Source: Jiulongibacter sp966250325 (GTDB lineage: Bacteria; Bacteroidota; Bacteroidia; Cytophagales; Spirosomataceae). Taken from it: a DNA stretch of 64,000 nt. Location: the NCBI GenBank assembly GCA_966250325.1, contig CBINGY010000015.1, positions 1 through 64,000 on the forward strand. Direction: 5' to 3'. Positions within the stretch are counted from its first letter, which is position 1; each line of letters starts with the position of its first letter. Shown in pieces: positions 52,512 to 62,370 of the stretch. Made by a program: the position numbers and the translations under genes. The notes under the pieces are model-generated. The model saw only the letters and a program-made list of their open reading frames with translations, did no database searches and was not told where the DNA came from.

Positions 52512-53575
52512 ATGAACTCCTGTCCCTTTTCTTCGGCATCTGCCACAAACTGTTTGACGCGTTGTTCGTCATCCAGTTTACAGATCATGAGCACGTTTTC
52601 AAACTCAGAAACAATAAATCCTTCCAGACCATTGACAACCACGAGGCGGTCTTTAGGTGTTTTCACAATGCAGTTTGACGTGTTATATGTGATTACGTTG
52701 CCGTCAATGCAATTACCCTCTGCGTTTGGCTCAGAGTTTTCAAAAACAGATCTCCAAGTGCCCAAATCAGACCAGCCGATATCACTTTTGACCATGAAAA
52801 CGTTTTCTGCTTTTTCCATCAGGCCGTTATCAATGGAGATATTGCGGCATTGGGTATAGGCTACGCCCAGAGCTTCTTTTTCCTGCGGGGTAAAAAACGA
52901 ACTTTCTGCTTCCAGAAAAGCTTCTGCCATCTCTGGAAGATGTTTGGAAAAAGCCGATGTGAGGCTGCGGGCAGACCACACAAATATGCCGGCATTCCAG
53001 GTGTAGTCGCCGCTATCCAGAAAAAGCTGAGCCAGCTCCAGATTAGGCTTTTCGGTAAACGTCTTCACTTTTTTCACTTCGCCTTCTCTCTCTGCAAACT
53101 GGATGTAGCCGTATCCGGTATTGGGATGAGTTGGCTGTATACCCAGCGTGATAAGAGCATCGTTTGCCGCAGAGTACTCCAGGGCTATACGTATTCTGTT
53201 TTTGAACTCCTCTTCCTTCAGAATGATATGATCTGCCGGAGCCACCACAATATTTGCATCAGGATTTGCCTTCTGTATTTTATAACAGGCATAGCCAATG
53301 CAGGGAGCGGTATTCCTACGGCTGGGTTCGCAAAGAATCTGCTCGTCAGAAAGATAGGGCAGTTGTGACTTTGTAAGTTCTTTGTATTCTTCGCCCGTTA
53401 CCACGTAAATATTTTCTTTGGGGCAAACGCCCTCAAAACGCTCCGCCGTTTGCTGAATAAGCGTTTTGCCGGTGCCTAATACATCATGGAATTGTTTCGG
53501 GAAGTTTTTACGGCTAAACGGCCAGAAGCGGGTACCTACTCCGCCGGCCATAATGACTACATAATTGTTTTTCAT
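52508..53575 (-). CDS. manC: Mannose-1-phosphate guanylyltransferase
   Basis: The ATG at 53575 gives 355 residues. The signature GGVGTRFWPFSRKNFPKQF is complete, followed by TFTEKPNLELA and TWNAGIFVW. It makes GDP-mannose for glycoconjugates; the C-terminal isomerase domain of bifunctional ManC is absent, so this is the short form. Its ATG overlaps the stop of the DUF3089 gene in an ATGA arrangement, which couples the two. Confidence 0.93.
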   Translation of the reverse strand: MKNNYVVIMAGGVGTRFWPFSRKNFPKQFHDVLGTGKTLIQQTAERFEGVCPKENIYVVTGEEYKELTKSQLPYLSDEQILCEPSRRNTAPCIGYACYKIQKANPDANIVVAPADHIILKEEEFKNRIRIALEYSAANDALITLGIQPTHPNTGYGYIQFAEREGEVKKVKTFTEKPNLELAQLFLDSGDYTWNAGIFVWSARSLTSAFSKHLPEMAEAFLEAESSFFTPQEKEALGVAYTQCRNISIDNGLMEKAENVFMVKSDIGWSDLGTWRSVFENSEPNAEGNCIDGNVITYNTSNCIVKTPKDRLVVVNGLEGFIVSEFENVLMICKLDDEQRVKQFVADAEEKGQEFI

Positions 53576-54639
53576 CGGGTGATCGTGTTTGTCAGAAAGG
53601 TGGACACACGCAAAGCTACATTTTCCCTTATGTTCATCCAATACAAATTATAGTCTGCTTTGTGCCAGATTTTAAAATTAAGAAAAATCCTGCCGGTTAC
53701 GTGCGGTTTGTGGATCCAAAGAAGTCCATTTTTATTTTCGGCGTCAACCGCATTTTTAACCATCTTAAATTTAAGACCTACTGCTCCAGAATTGTCAAAA
53801 CGCGTGCCATATGTTTCTTCTGTTTTCCAGGTAAGTGGATTTGTGCAGACGGCACCCTCCAGACCCTCCGAATAATATGGAGGAAAATAATCTTTGATGA
53901 ACGTATTCCAGGAAACAAAACCCGAAGTTTCAGTGGCCAAATTACTTGCTTTTAGTGTTTCAAACTCATCTTCATGGACAGCAATCCCAATAAGGTATGC
54001 AGAAACCAACTGATTCTTCAAAGGAGCATTATCAAAAAATTCTTTTAAAAGTCTTTTGGCATGTACCGTGCCCTGCGAATGCGAGGCAATGACTATAGGC
54101 CGCCCATTATTGAAATGTTGCATATAGTAAAGAAAGGCCTGCCGAACATCCTCATAGGCCAGGTCCAAAGCTTTACGGGCACTTTCCTTATCTGAGGAGG
54201 TAAATGCAGAATAATGAGCCTGCCGGTAACGGGGAGCATATACTTTGCAAGAACCATTAAAAACGGTTGCCTGATTTTTGATGGTAGATTCATCCACCCT
54301 TTTGTTCAGGTCTCTGTCACCGGTGTCAGCATTCCACAGAAATTCATTTTCCGGCTCGTAAGTGAAGATCGTTGGATGAAGAAAAAAGACGTCTGCCTGT
54401 GCATTTTTCTGGCCATCCTTTACTTCTGAATTTTCAGGAGTAAGGTCTGCCGCATCCTCTTTCCATGGCAGTGCACACCAGTTATTTTCTGAGGAATAAT
54501 CAGGGGCAGGAGGTATGGGAGAACGTTCAAAAACTTCTTTGATCTGATAGGCTTTCTGACCTGTACACAGGAGAGTTACGGGCATGAAGAGCAAGAGACA
54601 AACTGCCCGAATACCTGTTTGAAAGCTGATACACATCAT
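53572..54639 (-). CDS. DUF3089 alpha/beta-hydrolase-like protein
   Basis: The 355-residue protein has a signal peptide (RAVCLLLFMPVTLLCTGQ) and the DUF3089 marks ADVFFLHPT, KVYAPRYRQAH and IVIASHSQGTVHA. The nucleophile elbow SHSQG fits a serine hydrolase. Its function is not known. It overlaps manC by four bases (ATGA), so the two probably belong to one transcript, perhaps related to cell-surface sugars. Confidence 0.85.
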   Translation of the reverse strand: MMCISFQTGIRAVCLLLFMPVTLLCTGQKAYQIKEVFERSPIPPAPDYSSENNWCALPWKEDAADLTPENSEVKDGQKNAQADVFFLHPTIFTYEPENEFLWNADTGDRDLNKRVDESTIKNQATVFNGSCKVYAPRYRQAHYSAFTSSDKESARKALDLAYEDVRQAFLYYMQHFNNGRPIVIASHSQGTVHAKRLLKEFFDNAPLKNQLVSAYLIGIAVHEDEFETLKASNLATETSGFVSWNTFIKDYFPPYYSEGLEGAVCTNPLTWKTEETYGTRFDNSGAVGLKFKMVKNAVDAENKNGLLWIHKPHVTGRIFLNFKIWHKADYNLYWMNIRENVALRVSTFLTNTITR

Positions 54640-54740
54640 TTATAATTATTTTTTGTTTGAATTGAACAATAATAACATTTGATTTGCCTATCTTTTATGG
54701 CCATAACCCTTCAAAAGTAACCTGTTAATCTTTAAACATC

Positions 54741-57700
54741 ATGAACAAAACTAAGCTAAAAAATACACTATCTGCGGCTATAGTGTTCTTTTTGACGGCC
54801 ATTGGCACTTACGCCCAGACGAAAATTTCGGGCACAATCAGCGATAACGATACCAAAGAACCGCTTATCGGTGTGAGTGTTCAGGTAAAGAACAAAATCA
54901 TAGGAACCATTACTGATTCCAAAGGACAGTTTGAGCTGAACACTTCCACGCCGCTTCCTTTTACCCTTGTGATCTCTTACGTGGGATATGAACCCCAGGA
55001 AGTTCAGATTACTTCTAATAACAGCGAGGTTAATATCCCATTAAATGAGTCATCGATTGTGGGTCAGGAAGTGGTGGTAGCGGCTTCCAGGGTAGAAGAG
55101 AGCGTACTCAAATCTCCTGTTGCTGTTGAGAAAATGGATCTTAGGACCATTCAGCAAAACCCTACGGCCTCATTCTATGACGGTCTGGCCAATTTGAAAG
55201 GGGTGGATATGACCACTCAGGGGCTCCTTTTCAAGTCGGTGAATATGCGTGGATTCGGTGCCACTGGTAACCCGCGTACTGTACAGATGATTGACGGCAT
55301 GGACAACTCGGCTCCGGGCCTGAACTTCCCCATAGACAACATAGTGGGTATGCCCGATCTGGATGTGGAAAGCGTGGAAGTGCTTCCGGGAGCGGCCTCT
55401 GCACTTTATGGTCCTAATGCCCTGAACGGACTTATTCTGATGAATTCGAAAAGCCCGTTTCTGTATCAGGGGTTAAGTGCTAATGTAAAAACCGGAGTGA
55501 TGTCTGCCAGTAACCGCGATGTGGTTACCACCCCGTTTTATGATCTTTCCCTGAGATATGCCAAAGCTTTTAATGACAAATTTGCCTTCAAAGTGAACCT
55601 GGCCTACATCACGGCTCAGGATTGGCAGGCCACAGATCGTACTAATCTCAATGCCAGCGGTGCAAATGCCACTGATTACGATGGGATGAATGTCTATGGA
55701 GATGAAGTGCAAACTACCATAGACGGGCAGGTGGTGAGCCGCACCGGGTATAATGAGCGGGATCTGGTAGATTATAATACCAAAAGCTTCAAAACCAATG
55801 TAGCTCTGCACTACAGATTAAGTGAAAAAATAGAGGCTATCGGACAGTTTAACTACGGTTATGGTACTACCGTGTACACCGGAACAGGCCGTTATTCCCT
55901 AAGAAACTTTAATTTAAGTCAAACCAAACTGGAGCTACGTGGCGATAACTTTACTTTACGGGCATACACCACTCAGGAGAATTCGGGCCAGTCGTATCTG
56001 GCAGGTCTCGCGGCAGTTTCCATGCTAAATGAATGGAAATCTCACCAGCAATGGTTTACCGACTACGGAACCGCCTATTTTACATCGATGGCTACAAATG
56101 GTGGAAACAAATCGGCCGCCCATCTGGCAGGAAGAACAGTTGCCGATGCGGGTATGCCTATGCCCGGCAGTACGGCGTTTGAGAACTCTCTGGATAAATG
56201 GAGAGGAACGCCAATCTCTGATGGTGGCGGTATGTTTCTTGACAAAACAGATATGTATCATGCAGAAGGGATATTTAACTTCAAAAATCAGATCAAATTC
56301 ATTGATCTGCTTGCCGGTGCAAACCTGCGTCAATATCGTCTGAAATCTGAGGGAACCTTATTTGCCGATACTAAAGATGACAGAGATGGGGTAATTCCTA
56401 TCAATGAGTACGGTGCGTTTCTGCAGGCTGGGAAGGCTCTTTTTGGAGATCACCTGAAACTGACCGGATCTGTACGCTATGACAAAAACCAGAATTTTGA
56501 TGGTCAGTTTACGCCAAGAATTTCTGCTGTGACCAGCTTCGGTGAGCAGAATATCCGTTTATCCTATCAGACCGGTTTCCGTATTCCTACTACCCAAAAC
56601 CAGTATATAGATTTGGGAACTCCAAACGGTAACCTCATCGGAGGTCTTGCTGAATTTAATGATAGATACAATCTTTCTTCCGGTATTCTGAGACAAAACC
56701 TTTCAACGGCCAATATTGCAGCTACTATTGCGGCGAATCCTCAGATTGTGCAACAGGCACAGGCGTATGGAATCCAGGCCATTACGCAGCAGGCATTGCC
56801 TATTATACAGCAAGCGGTTACTCAAGCTGTTACAGCAGCAGCCACGGCACAGATTACACAGGCCGTTACAGCACAGGTGACACAGGCTGTTACAGCTGCA
56901 GCAACAACTCAGATCACTCAGACCGTTACTTCTCAGGTTACGGCTCAGGTAAATGCTGCGGTAGCAGCAGGTATGCTGGAGAATGACCCTGCAGTTATTC
57001 AGGCGGCTATTCAGGCCGGTGTGGCTTCTGCTTTGCCAGGAGTACTGGATGCACAGCTTCCTGGTATTCTTGCGGCTCAGGTTCCTGCACAGGTTTCCAC
57101 AGTTTTACCGGGAGTTCTTCAAGCCCAATTGCCTGGAATTTTGCAAGCACAGGTGCCGATTGCCGTGGAACAACAGCTTACCCTTACCATCCAGCAGCAG
57201 CTTCCGGGTCTTATGAATTCGCTGGTGCCTGCATTTGCCCTGGCAGCACTTCCGAAATACCAGTATCCCGGCTTATCACCAGAACGTATTCAGACCTGGG
57301 AGATTGGGTATAAAGGATTGATTGCCAAGAAATTATTTATCGATGCCTACTATTACCAAAGTAAATACACCAATTTCATTGGTGGTACTATCGTAGTAGT
57401 TCCTACAGCACCTGCGGCACCTGGTTTGCCGATTGAATCAGGCATTGGCGTTGGTAATCTGGAAGGGTATTCAAGACCGGCAAATACAGATACGCCGATT
57501 ACCGTGAAAGGCTGGGCTCTGGGAGCCAATTACAGTCTGGGCAAAGGCTACAATGTGGGAATGAATGTGGCCAACAATGAACTGATCGACTGGACTCCTT
57601 CGCCTGAGCAGCAATATGCGGGCTTCAATACCCCAAGATACCGTTACAACATAAATTTCGGCAAGCGGATGGGTAGCGGTGATAAAATTGCCTTTAACGT

Positions 57701-57968
57701 GGTTTACCGTCACCAGCAGTCGTTTACCTGGGAGTCAAGTTTTGTAATTCCTACCACCACTACGGCTCCTTTGTTCAGTAATACGGTGGTTCCGGCTATC
57801 AGTAACCTGGATGCTCAGGTAAGTCTGAAAATTAGTCCTATCAAGTCAATTCTCAAGATTGGCGGAACAAACATCGGAGGTAAGCCCTATGTACAAGCCT
57901 TTGGCTCGGCATCGGTAGGTTCTATGTATTATGTGTCGCTTACGTTTGATGAGCTATTAAACAAGTAG
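54741..57968 (+). CDS. TonB-dependent receptor with a large repetitive insert
   Basis: The 1075-residue outer-membrane receptor has a signal ending TYAQ, a carboxypeptidase-regulatory-like domain (residues about 25-110, with ISDNDTKEPLIGVSV), a plug (about 115-235, with NMRGFGATGNP and LPGAASALYGPNALNG) and a beta-barrel ending in a C-terminal aromatic strand. Residues about 655-835 are an Ala/Gln/Thr/Val-rich insert with 20-residue and 24-residue repeats, inside what should be an extracellular loop just before the PERIQTWEIGYKG strand. The transported substrate is unknown and no SusD follows. Confidence 0.85.
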   Translation: MNKTKLKNTLSAAIVFFLTAIGTYAQTKISGTISDNDTKEPLIGVSVQVKNKIIGTITDSKGQFELNTSTPLPFTLVISYVGYEPQEVQITSNNSEVNIPLNESSIVGQEVVVAASRVEESVLKSPVAVEKMDLRTIQQNPTASFYDGLANLKGVDMTTQGLLFKSVNMRGFGATGNPRTVQMIDGMDNSAPGLNFPIDNIVGMPDLDVESVEVLPGAASALYGPNALNGLILMNSKSPFLYQGLSANVKTGVMSASNRDVVTTPFYDLSLRYAKAFNDKFAFKVNLAYITAQDWQATDRTNLNASGANATDYDGMNVYGDEVQTTIDGQVVSRTGYNERDLVDYNTKSFKTNVALHYRLSEKIEAIGQFNYGYGTTVYTGTGRYSLRNFNLSQTKLELRGDNFTLRAYTTQENSGQSYLAGLAAVSMLNEWKSHQQWFTDYGTAYFTSMATNGGNKSAAHLAGRTVADAGMPMPGSTAFENSLDKWRGTPISDGGGMFLDKTDMYHAEGIFNFKNQIKFIDLLAGANLRQYRLKSEGTLFADTKDDRDGVIPINEYGAFLQAGKALFGDHLKLTGSVRYDKNQNFDGQFTPRISAVTSFGEQNIRLSYQTGFRIPTTQNQYIDLGTPNGNLIGGLAEFNDRYNLSSGILRQNLSTANIAATIAANPQIVQQAQAYGIQAITQQALPIIQQAVTQAVTAAATAQITQAVTAQVTQAVTAAATTQITQTVTSQVTAQVNAAVAAGMLENDPAVIQAAIQAGVASALPGVLDAQLPGILAAQVPAQVSTVLPGVLQAQLPGILQAQVPIAVEQQLTLTIQQQLPGLMNSLVPAFALAALPKYQYPGLSPERIQTWEIGYKGLIAKKLFIDAYYYQSKYTNFIGGTIVVVPTAPAAPGLPIESGIGVGNLEGYSRPANTDTPITVKGWALGANYSLGKGYNVGMNVANNELIDWTPSPEQQYAGFNTPRYRYNINFGKRMGSGDKIAFNVVYRHQQSFTWESSFVIPTTTTAPLFSNTVVPAISNLDAQVSLKISPIKSILKIGGTNIGGKPYVQAFGSASVGSMYYVSLTFDELLNK
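56823..56942 (+). repeat. Two 60-bp tandem units inside the TonB receptor
   Basis: Units 56823-56882 and 56883-56942 encode QAVTAAATAQITQAVTAQVT and QAVTAAATTQITQTVTSQVT. A further 72-base-period repeat (LPGVLDAQLPGIL and LPGVLQAQLPGIL) lies downstream at about 57037-57160. Confidence 0.8.
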
Positions 57969-57992
57969 CATGTTATTTTATTATAAATACAC

Positions 57993-58023
57993 AAAAAGGG
58001 CTTCCGGGTGGAAGCTCTTTTTT
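57993..58023 (+). terminator. Terminator of the TonB receptor gene
   Basis: A stem of AAAAAGGGCTTCC (57993-58005) with GGAAGCTCTTTTT (58010-58022), one GT-type mismatch, is followed by T. Confidence 0.75.
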
Positions 58024-58046
58024 CTGTGTCTGATGCCAAAATTTGC

Positions 58047-58054
58047 TAGCTTTG
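58047..58054 (+). promoter_or_regulatory. Probable -7 box of icd
   Basis: TAGCTTTG matches TAnnTTTG exactly and continues as CACTCC, the same extension as pdhA and tRNA-Phe. It lies 56 bases before the start codon. Confidence 0.6.
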
Positions 58055-58110
58055 CACTCCTTTCAAAATACCTTTTCAGGCCAGGTGGCCTACGAAACTA
58101 ATTCGAGATT

Positions 58111-60330
58111 ATGACCTCAAAAATTATTTATACCAAAACCGACGAAGCTCCGGCTTTGGCTACGTATTCTTTCCTTCCCATTCTTCAGGCATTCACTTCT
58201 CCTGCAGGAGTGGTCATGGAAACCCGTGATATTTCTCTGGCGGGGCGTATTATTGCCAATTTCCCGGAGTTTCTCAAGCCTGAGCAGCAGATCGGTGATG
58301 CACTTACAGAACTTGGTGAACTGGCTACAAAACCAGAAGCCAACATTATCAAATTGCCTAACGTTTCGGCTTCGGTACCTCAGTTAAAAGCGGCCATTAA
58401 GGAGTTACAGCAACACGGCTACGCTTTACCAAACTATCCGGAAGATCCTTCAAACGATGAAGAGAAAAGTATTAAGAGTCGTTACGATAAAATCAAAGGG
58501 TCTGCTGTAAACCCGGTTTTACGTGAGGGGAATTCAGATAGAAGAGCTCCAAAAGCGGTTAAAAATTATGCGAAGGCTAACCCGCATAGCATGGGGGCAT
58601 GGTCGGCAGATTCCAAAACCCATGTAGCTACGATGGCTTCCGGAGATTTCAGAGCGAATGAAAAATCGGTTACGGTAAATGCACCCACTACGGTAAAAAT
58701 AGAATTACATGGTTCAGATGGGTCGGTAACAGTGCTAAAAGAAAGTACCGCACTGAAAGCCGGCGAAATTATTGACAGTACAGTAATGAGTAAAAAGGCT
58801 CTTATTTCTTTCCTGGAGAAAGAAGTGGAAGATGCCAGAAATACGGGAGTTCTTTTCTCACTACATATGAAAGCCACGATGATGAAGGTCTCTGACCCCA
58901 TCATTTTCGGGCACGCAGTAAAGGTTTATTTCAAGGAGCTTTTTGACAAATACAAGGAGCAGTTTACGGCAATAGGTGTTGATGTTAATAATGGTTTTGG
59001 TGATCTGGTAGGTAAAATTAATGAGCTACCTGCAGAAACACGGGCCGCAGTAGAGGCAGATATTCAGAAAATTTATGAGCAGGGGCCCGATGTAGCCATG
59101 GTAAATTCTGATAAAGGAATTACCAATCTGCATGTTCCCTCAGACGTCATTATTGATGCCTCCATGCCGGCTATGATTCGTACCAGTGGTCAGATGTGGG
59201 ATAAGAATGGAAAACAAAGAGATACGAAAGCCGTAATTCCGGATAGCAGCTATGCGGCGGTTTATGAAGAGACCATAAACTTTTGTAAAGAGCACGGAGC
59301 GTTCGATCCTTCTACCATGGGTTCTGTACCAAACGTAGGATTAATGGCTCAGAAAGCCGAAGAATACGGCTCTCACGATAAAACCTTTGAAATAGCCTCA
59401 GCAGGGGTTGTCAAAGTGGTGGATGCTTCCGGAAACGTGCTTATGGAACAGACGGTGGAGGAAGGAGATATCTGGAGGGCTTGTCAGGTGAAAGATGCCC
59501 CGGTTCAGGATTGGGTGAAGCTGGCAGTAAACAGAGCCCGAGCCACGGGATCTCCGGCGGTATTCTGGCTTGATCGTGAGCGTGCTCATGATCGTGAGCT
59601 TATTGTCAAAGTTGAGAAATACCTTAAAGATCACGATACCACAGGTCTTGAAATACACATAATGTCTCCGAAAGAGGCTACCCGCTTCTCTCTTCAGAGA
59701 ATTAAAGAGGGCAAAGATACCATCTCGGTAACAGGGAACGTGCTTCGGGATTACCTCACCGATCTGTTCCCTATTCTGGAGCTTGGAACCAGTGCAAAAA
59801 TGCTTTCCATTGTTCCTTTAATGAATGGCGGAGGTCTTTTCGAGACCGGTGCGGGGGGTTCGGCTCCCAAGCATGTAGAACAGCTGGTTTCAGAGAATCA
59901 CCTGCGTTGGGATTCCCTCGGCGAATTTCTCGCTATGGCGGTTTCGCTGGAGCATTTAAGTGAGACCACCTCCAATAAAAAAGCCAAGGTGCTGGCAGAT
60001 GCACTTGATGCTGCCACAGAAAAATTGTTGCAGGAAAATAAATCGCCATCTCGTAAAGTAAAAGAGCTGGATAACCGCGGAAGTCACTTCTATCTGGCCA
60101 TGTATTGGGCTCGGGCATTGGCCAATCAGACCGGAGATGCCGAGCTTCAGGCTCGTTTTTCTCCCGTGGCAGAGAAGCTGGAAGCCGAAGAGCAAAAAAT
60201 TCTGGCTGAGCTGAATGAAGTGCAGGGTGCATCGGTAGATATCGGAGGATATTATCACATGGATGATGCCAAAGCATCAGCAGTAATGCGTCCGTCTGCT
60301 ACCCTGAACAGTATCATAGCTTCTATTTAA
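58111..60330 (+). CDS. icd: NADP-dependent isocitrate dehydrogenase, monomeric type
   Basis: The 739-residue length and sequence match monomeric IDH (IDH-II) rather than the short dimeric form: NIIKLPNVSASVPQLKAAI near the start, TPNSDRRAPKAVKNYAK-like EGNSDRRAPKAVKNYAK, and GSAPKHVEQLVSENHLRWDS later. It oxidises isocitrate to 2-oxoglutarate and supplies NADPH. A strong terminator follows. Confidence 0.96.
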   Translation: MTSKIIYTKTDEAPALATYSFLPILQAFTSPAGVVMETRDISLAGRIIANFPEFLKPEQQIGDALTELGELATKPEANIIKLPNVSASVPQLKAAIKELQQHGYALPNYPEDPSNDEEKSIKSRYDKIKGSAVNPVLREGNSDRRAPKAVKNYAKANPHSMGAWSADSKTHVATMASGDFRANEKSVTVNAPTTVKIELHGSDGSVTVLKESTALKAGEIIDSTVMSKKALISFLEKEVEDARNTGVLFSLHMKATMMKVSDPIIFGHAVKVYFKELFDKYKEQFTAIGVDVNNGFGDLVGKINELPAETRAAVEADIQKIYEQGPDVAMVNSDKGITNLHVPSDVIIDASMPAMIRTSGQMWDKNGKQRDTKAVIPDSSYAAVYEETINFCKEHGAFDPSTMGSVPNVGLMAQKAEEYGSHDKTFEIASAGVVKVVDASGNVLMEQTVEEGDIWRACQVKDAPVQDWVKLAVNRARATGSPAVFWLDRERAHDRELIVKVEKYLKDHDTTGLEIHIMSPKEATRFSLQRIKEGKDTISVTGNVLRDYLTDLFPILELGTSAKMLSIVPLMNGGGLFETGAGGSAPKHVEQLVSENHLRWDSLGEFLAMAVSLEHLSETTSNKKAKVLADALDAATEKLLQENKSPSRKVKELDNRGSHFYLAMYWARALANQTGDAELQARFSPVAEKLEAEEQKILAELNEVQGASVDIGGYYHMDDAKASAVMRPSATLNSIIASI

Positions 60331-60353
60331 AAAAGCCTCTATACGTAACTCAG

Positions 60354-60385
60354 AGCCCGGAAATTTCTGTTTCCGGGCTTTTGTT
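60354..60385 (+). terminator. Terminator of icd
   Basis: A 10-bp stem (60354-60363 with 60370-60379) followed by T-rich sequence. Confidence 0.8.
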
Positions 60386-60429
60386 TAGGCACGGTTCTTG
60401 AGCTCCTTCAGGTTCATTACCAGGTTTAA

Positions 60430-62319
60430 TTGATTCGATTGAAACCCTTTACATATCTTTTTTTACTCCTTTTTCCTCTGGCTTCCATGGCACAGCCTGC
60501 CATGAGTATTGAAGCTCAGTATACTTTTGGAGGAGAAAACAGTGACAATGGATATGCTATAGCTTTAACCTCGGATGGTGGACTCATGATAGCCGGGTCA
60601 ACAAATTCCAACAACAGCTACGATGTACCCAGCTCCAATGGACATAACGGTAACGGAGGAAGCGATTTTCTGGTTATCAAACTTGACAAAAACGGACGGA
60701 AACAATGGACACGGGTTTTTGGTGGCAGCAAAGATGATATTGCCACTGATATCGTGCGAACCAACAAAGGAGAGTACATCATTGTAGGTTCATCTTATTC
60801 TGTGGATGGAGATGCCAATTTCAATGGATCTAACGGAGGTATTTTGCTGATAAGGCTTAAGGAAGACGGCAGTATTGTCTCAAAAAGAGTGTTTGCCGGA
60901 GGAAGAAGATTTACAGAGAATACCTATCATTATGCCAGTGAATTTTCTCAACCCTCCATAAAGGTTTCACCTTCGGGAGAATTGTTTCTGGGTGCCACGC
61001 ATGAAATAGGAAGTACGCCCTACACCGCAAAAAACTTTTATCTGGCCAAACTTACTGAAAACGGTGATACGCTCTGGGAAAGATATTACGGCAGCCCTTT
61101 GGATGATCAGATGCAGGACGTCATTGTCAGTGCAACGGGCGATGTGCTTATGATAGGCAGTACCACGGCTTTTGCAGGGCAGATAGAAGGTGCGGGTAAT
61201 GGGAATCTCGATTTTCTGGCAATTAAAGTGAATGCCAATGGTCAGTTAATCTGGCAAAAGGCCTGGGGAGGTAGCAGCCTGGATGCCCTCCATGGCGGTA
61301 TGGAGTCTGTCGATGGGTCGGGATACATTCTGGCAGGGGAAACCACTTCTGAAAACGGGATTGTCAAAGCAAGTTTTGGCCAGAAAGATGCTTTTGTATT
61401 TAAGATCGATCAGTCAGGAAATTTACTTTGGTCAAAAACTGTGGGAGGCGATGGAAACGACAATGTATTCAATGTAGTGCATAAATCGGGCACGCAGTAT
61501 TTATTATTTGGTACCAGTGATTCCAATATCATCGGTGTTCCTCAGAAAGGTGCATTGAGTGATGTTTTGACAGTAGAGATATCAGAATCAGGCGTACTTT
61601 CAAATATGGCTCTCTGGGGCGGTGAAGATATCGATGTGGCACGTGATGGTGTGAAACGCTCTGACGAAAGCTGGGTTCTAGTGGGGATTTCCCGTTCATC
61701 TCAGGAAGACCTGACCACCAATTATGGGGAAAATGATATGTGGCTGCTGTATCTTGCTCCGCCTACGCCCATCGGCTTCAAAAGCTTTACCGGCGAAATT
61801 TTTCCGGGCGGAGAGGCTGATCTGGTCTGGATTACCAGCTACCAGAAAAATGCTGCATTAATACGTCTTGAAAAGAGCACAGACAATATCAATTTTAACC
61901 GACTGAAAGATTTCACTGCCAGTACCAATTCAGTTTCGGCAATTGCCTATACCTATACCGATGACAATCTGAAAGTAGGAGACAACTTTTACCGCATTAA
62001 ATATTTTGATGCTGCCGGAAAGGAATTTCGGGGCCCCATCCTGAAACTTGCTATGGCACCGCTCTCTTCCAATATTACAGAGAAGGTGGAGCTTCAAATT
62101 TACCCCAATCCGTCGCGTGACAAGATTATTGTTCCTCTCAGAGATCCGGAAGCCCGTTTTGAAATGATGAATTCACTGGGCCAATCCTTGCCGTTTTACG
62201 CTCAGTTTAGCCCGTCAAAAGGATGGATTTTTGACATTACTGAACTACGAAGTGGCATGTATCTGCTTAAATTTCAAAGTGGAGAATTTAATCAGACTCA
62301 ACGTTTCGTGGTATTTTAG
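60430..62319 (+). CDS. T9SS-secreted repeat protein
   Basis: The frame starts with TTG at 60430 (an equally good TTG is at 60439) and gives a signal peptide ending SMAQ. Repeats such as DNGYAIALTSDGGLMIAGS, GGSDFLVIKLDKNG and YLAKLTENGDTLWERYYG form a beta-propeller-like array. The C-terminal ~80 residues are a T9SS type A sorting domain (LQIYPNPSRDKIIVPL and GMYLLKFQSGE). It is exported through type IX secretion; ligand unknown. Confidence 0.85.
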   Translation: MIRLKPFTYLFLLLFPLASMAQPAMSIEAQYTFGGENSDNGYAIALTSDGGLMIAGSTNSNNSYDVPSSNGHNGNGGSDFLVIKLDKNGRKQWTRVFGGSKDDIATDIVRTNKGEYIIVGSSYSVDGDANFNGSNGGILLIRLKEDGSIVSKRVFAGGRRFTENTYHYASEFSQPSIKVSPSGELFLGATHEIGSTPYTAKNFYLAKLTENGDTLWERYYGSPLDDQMQDVIVSATGDVLMIGSTTAFAGQIEGAGNGNLDFLAIKVNANGQLIWQKAWGGSSLDALHGGMESVDGSGYILAGETTSENGIVKASFGQKDAFVFKIDQSGNLLWSKTVGGDGNDNVFNVVHKSGTQYLLFGTSDSNIIGVPQKGALSDVLTVEISESGVLSNMALWGGEDIDVARDGVKRSDESWVLVGISRSSQEDLTTNYGENDMWLLYLAPPTPIGFKSFTGEIFPGGEADLVWITSYQKNAALIRLEKSTDNINFNRLKDFTASTNSVSAIAYTYTDDNLKVGDNFYRIKYFDAAGKEFRGPILKLAMAPLSSNITEKVELQIYPNPSRDKIIVPLRDPEARFEMMNSLGQSLPFYAQFSPSKGWIFDITELRSGMYLLKFQSGEFNQTQRFVVF

Positions 62320-62341
62320 GGTATAACTAGTGGTATGTTCG

Positions 62342-62349
62342 TAATTTCG
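62342..62349 (+). promoter_or_regulatory. Possible -7 box of the last oxidoreductase gene
   Basis: TAATTTCG resembles TAnnTTTG with one mismatch, 21 bases before the ATG. Confidence 0.35.
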
Positions 62350-62370
62350 TCCGACCCAAACAGAATTTAA

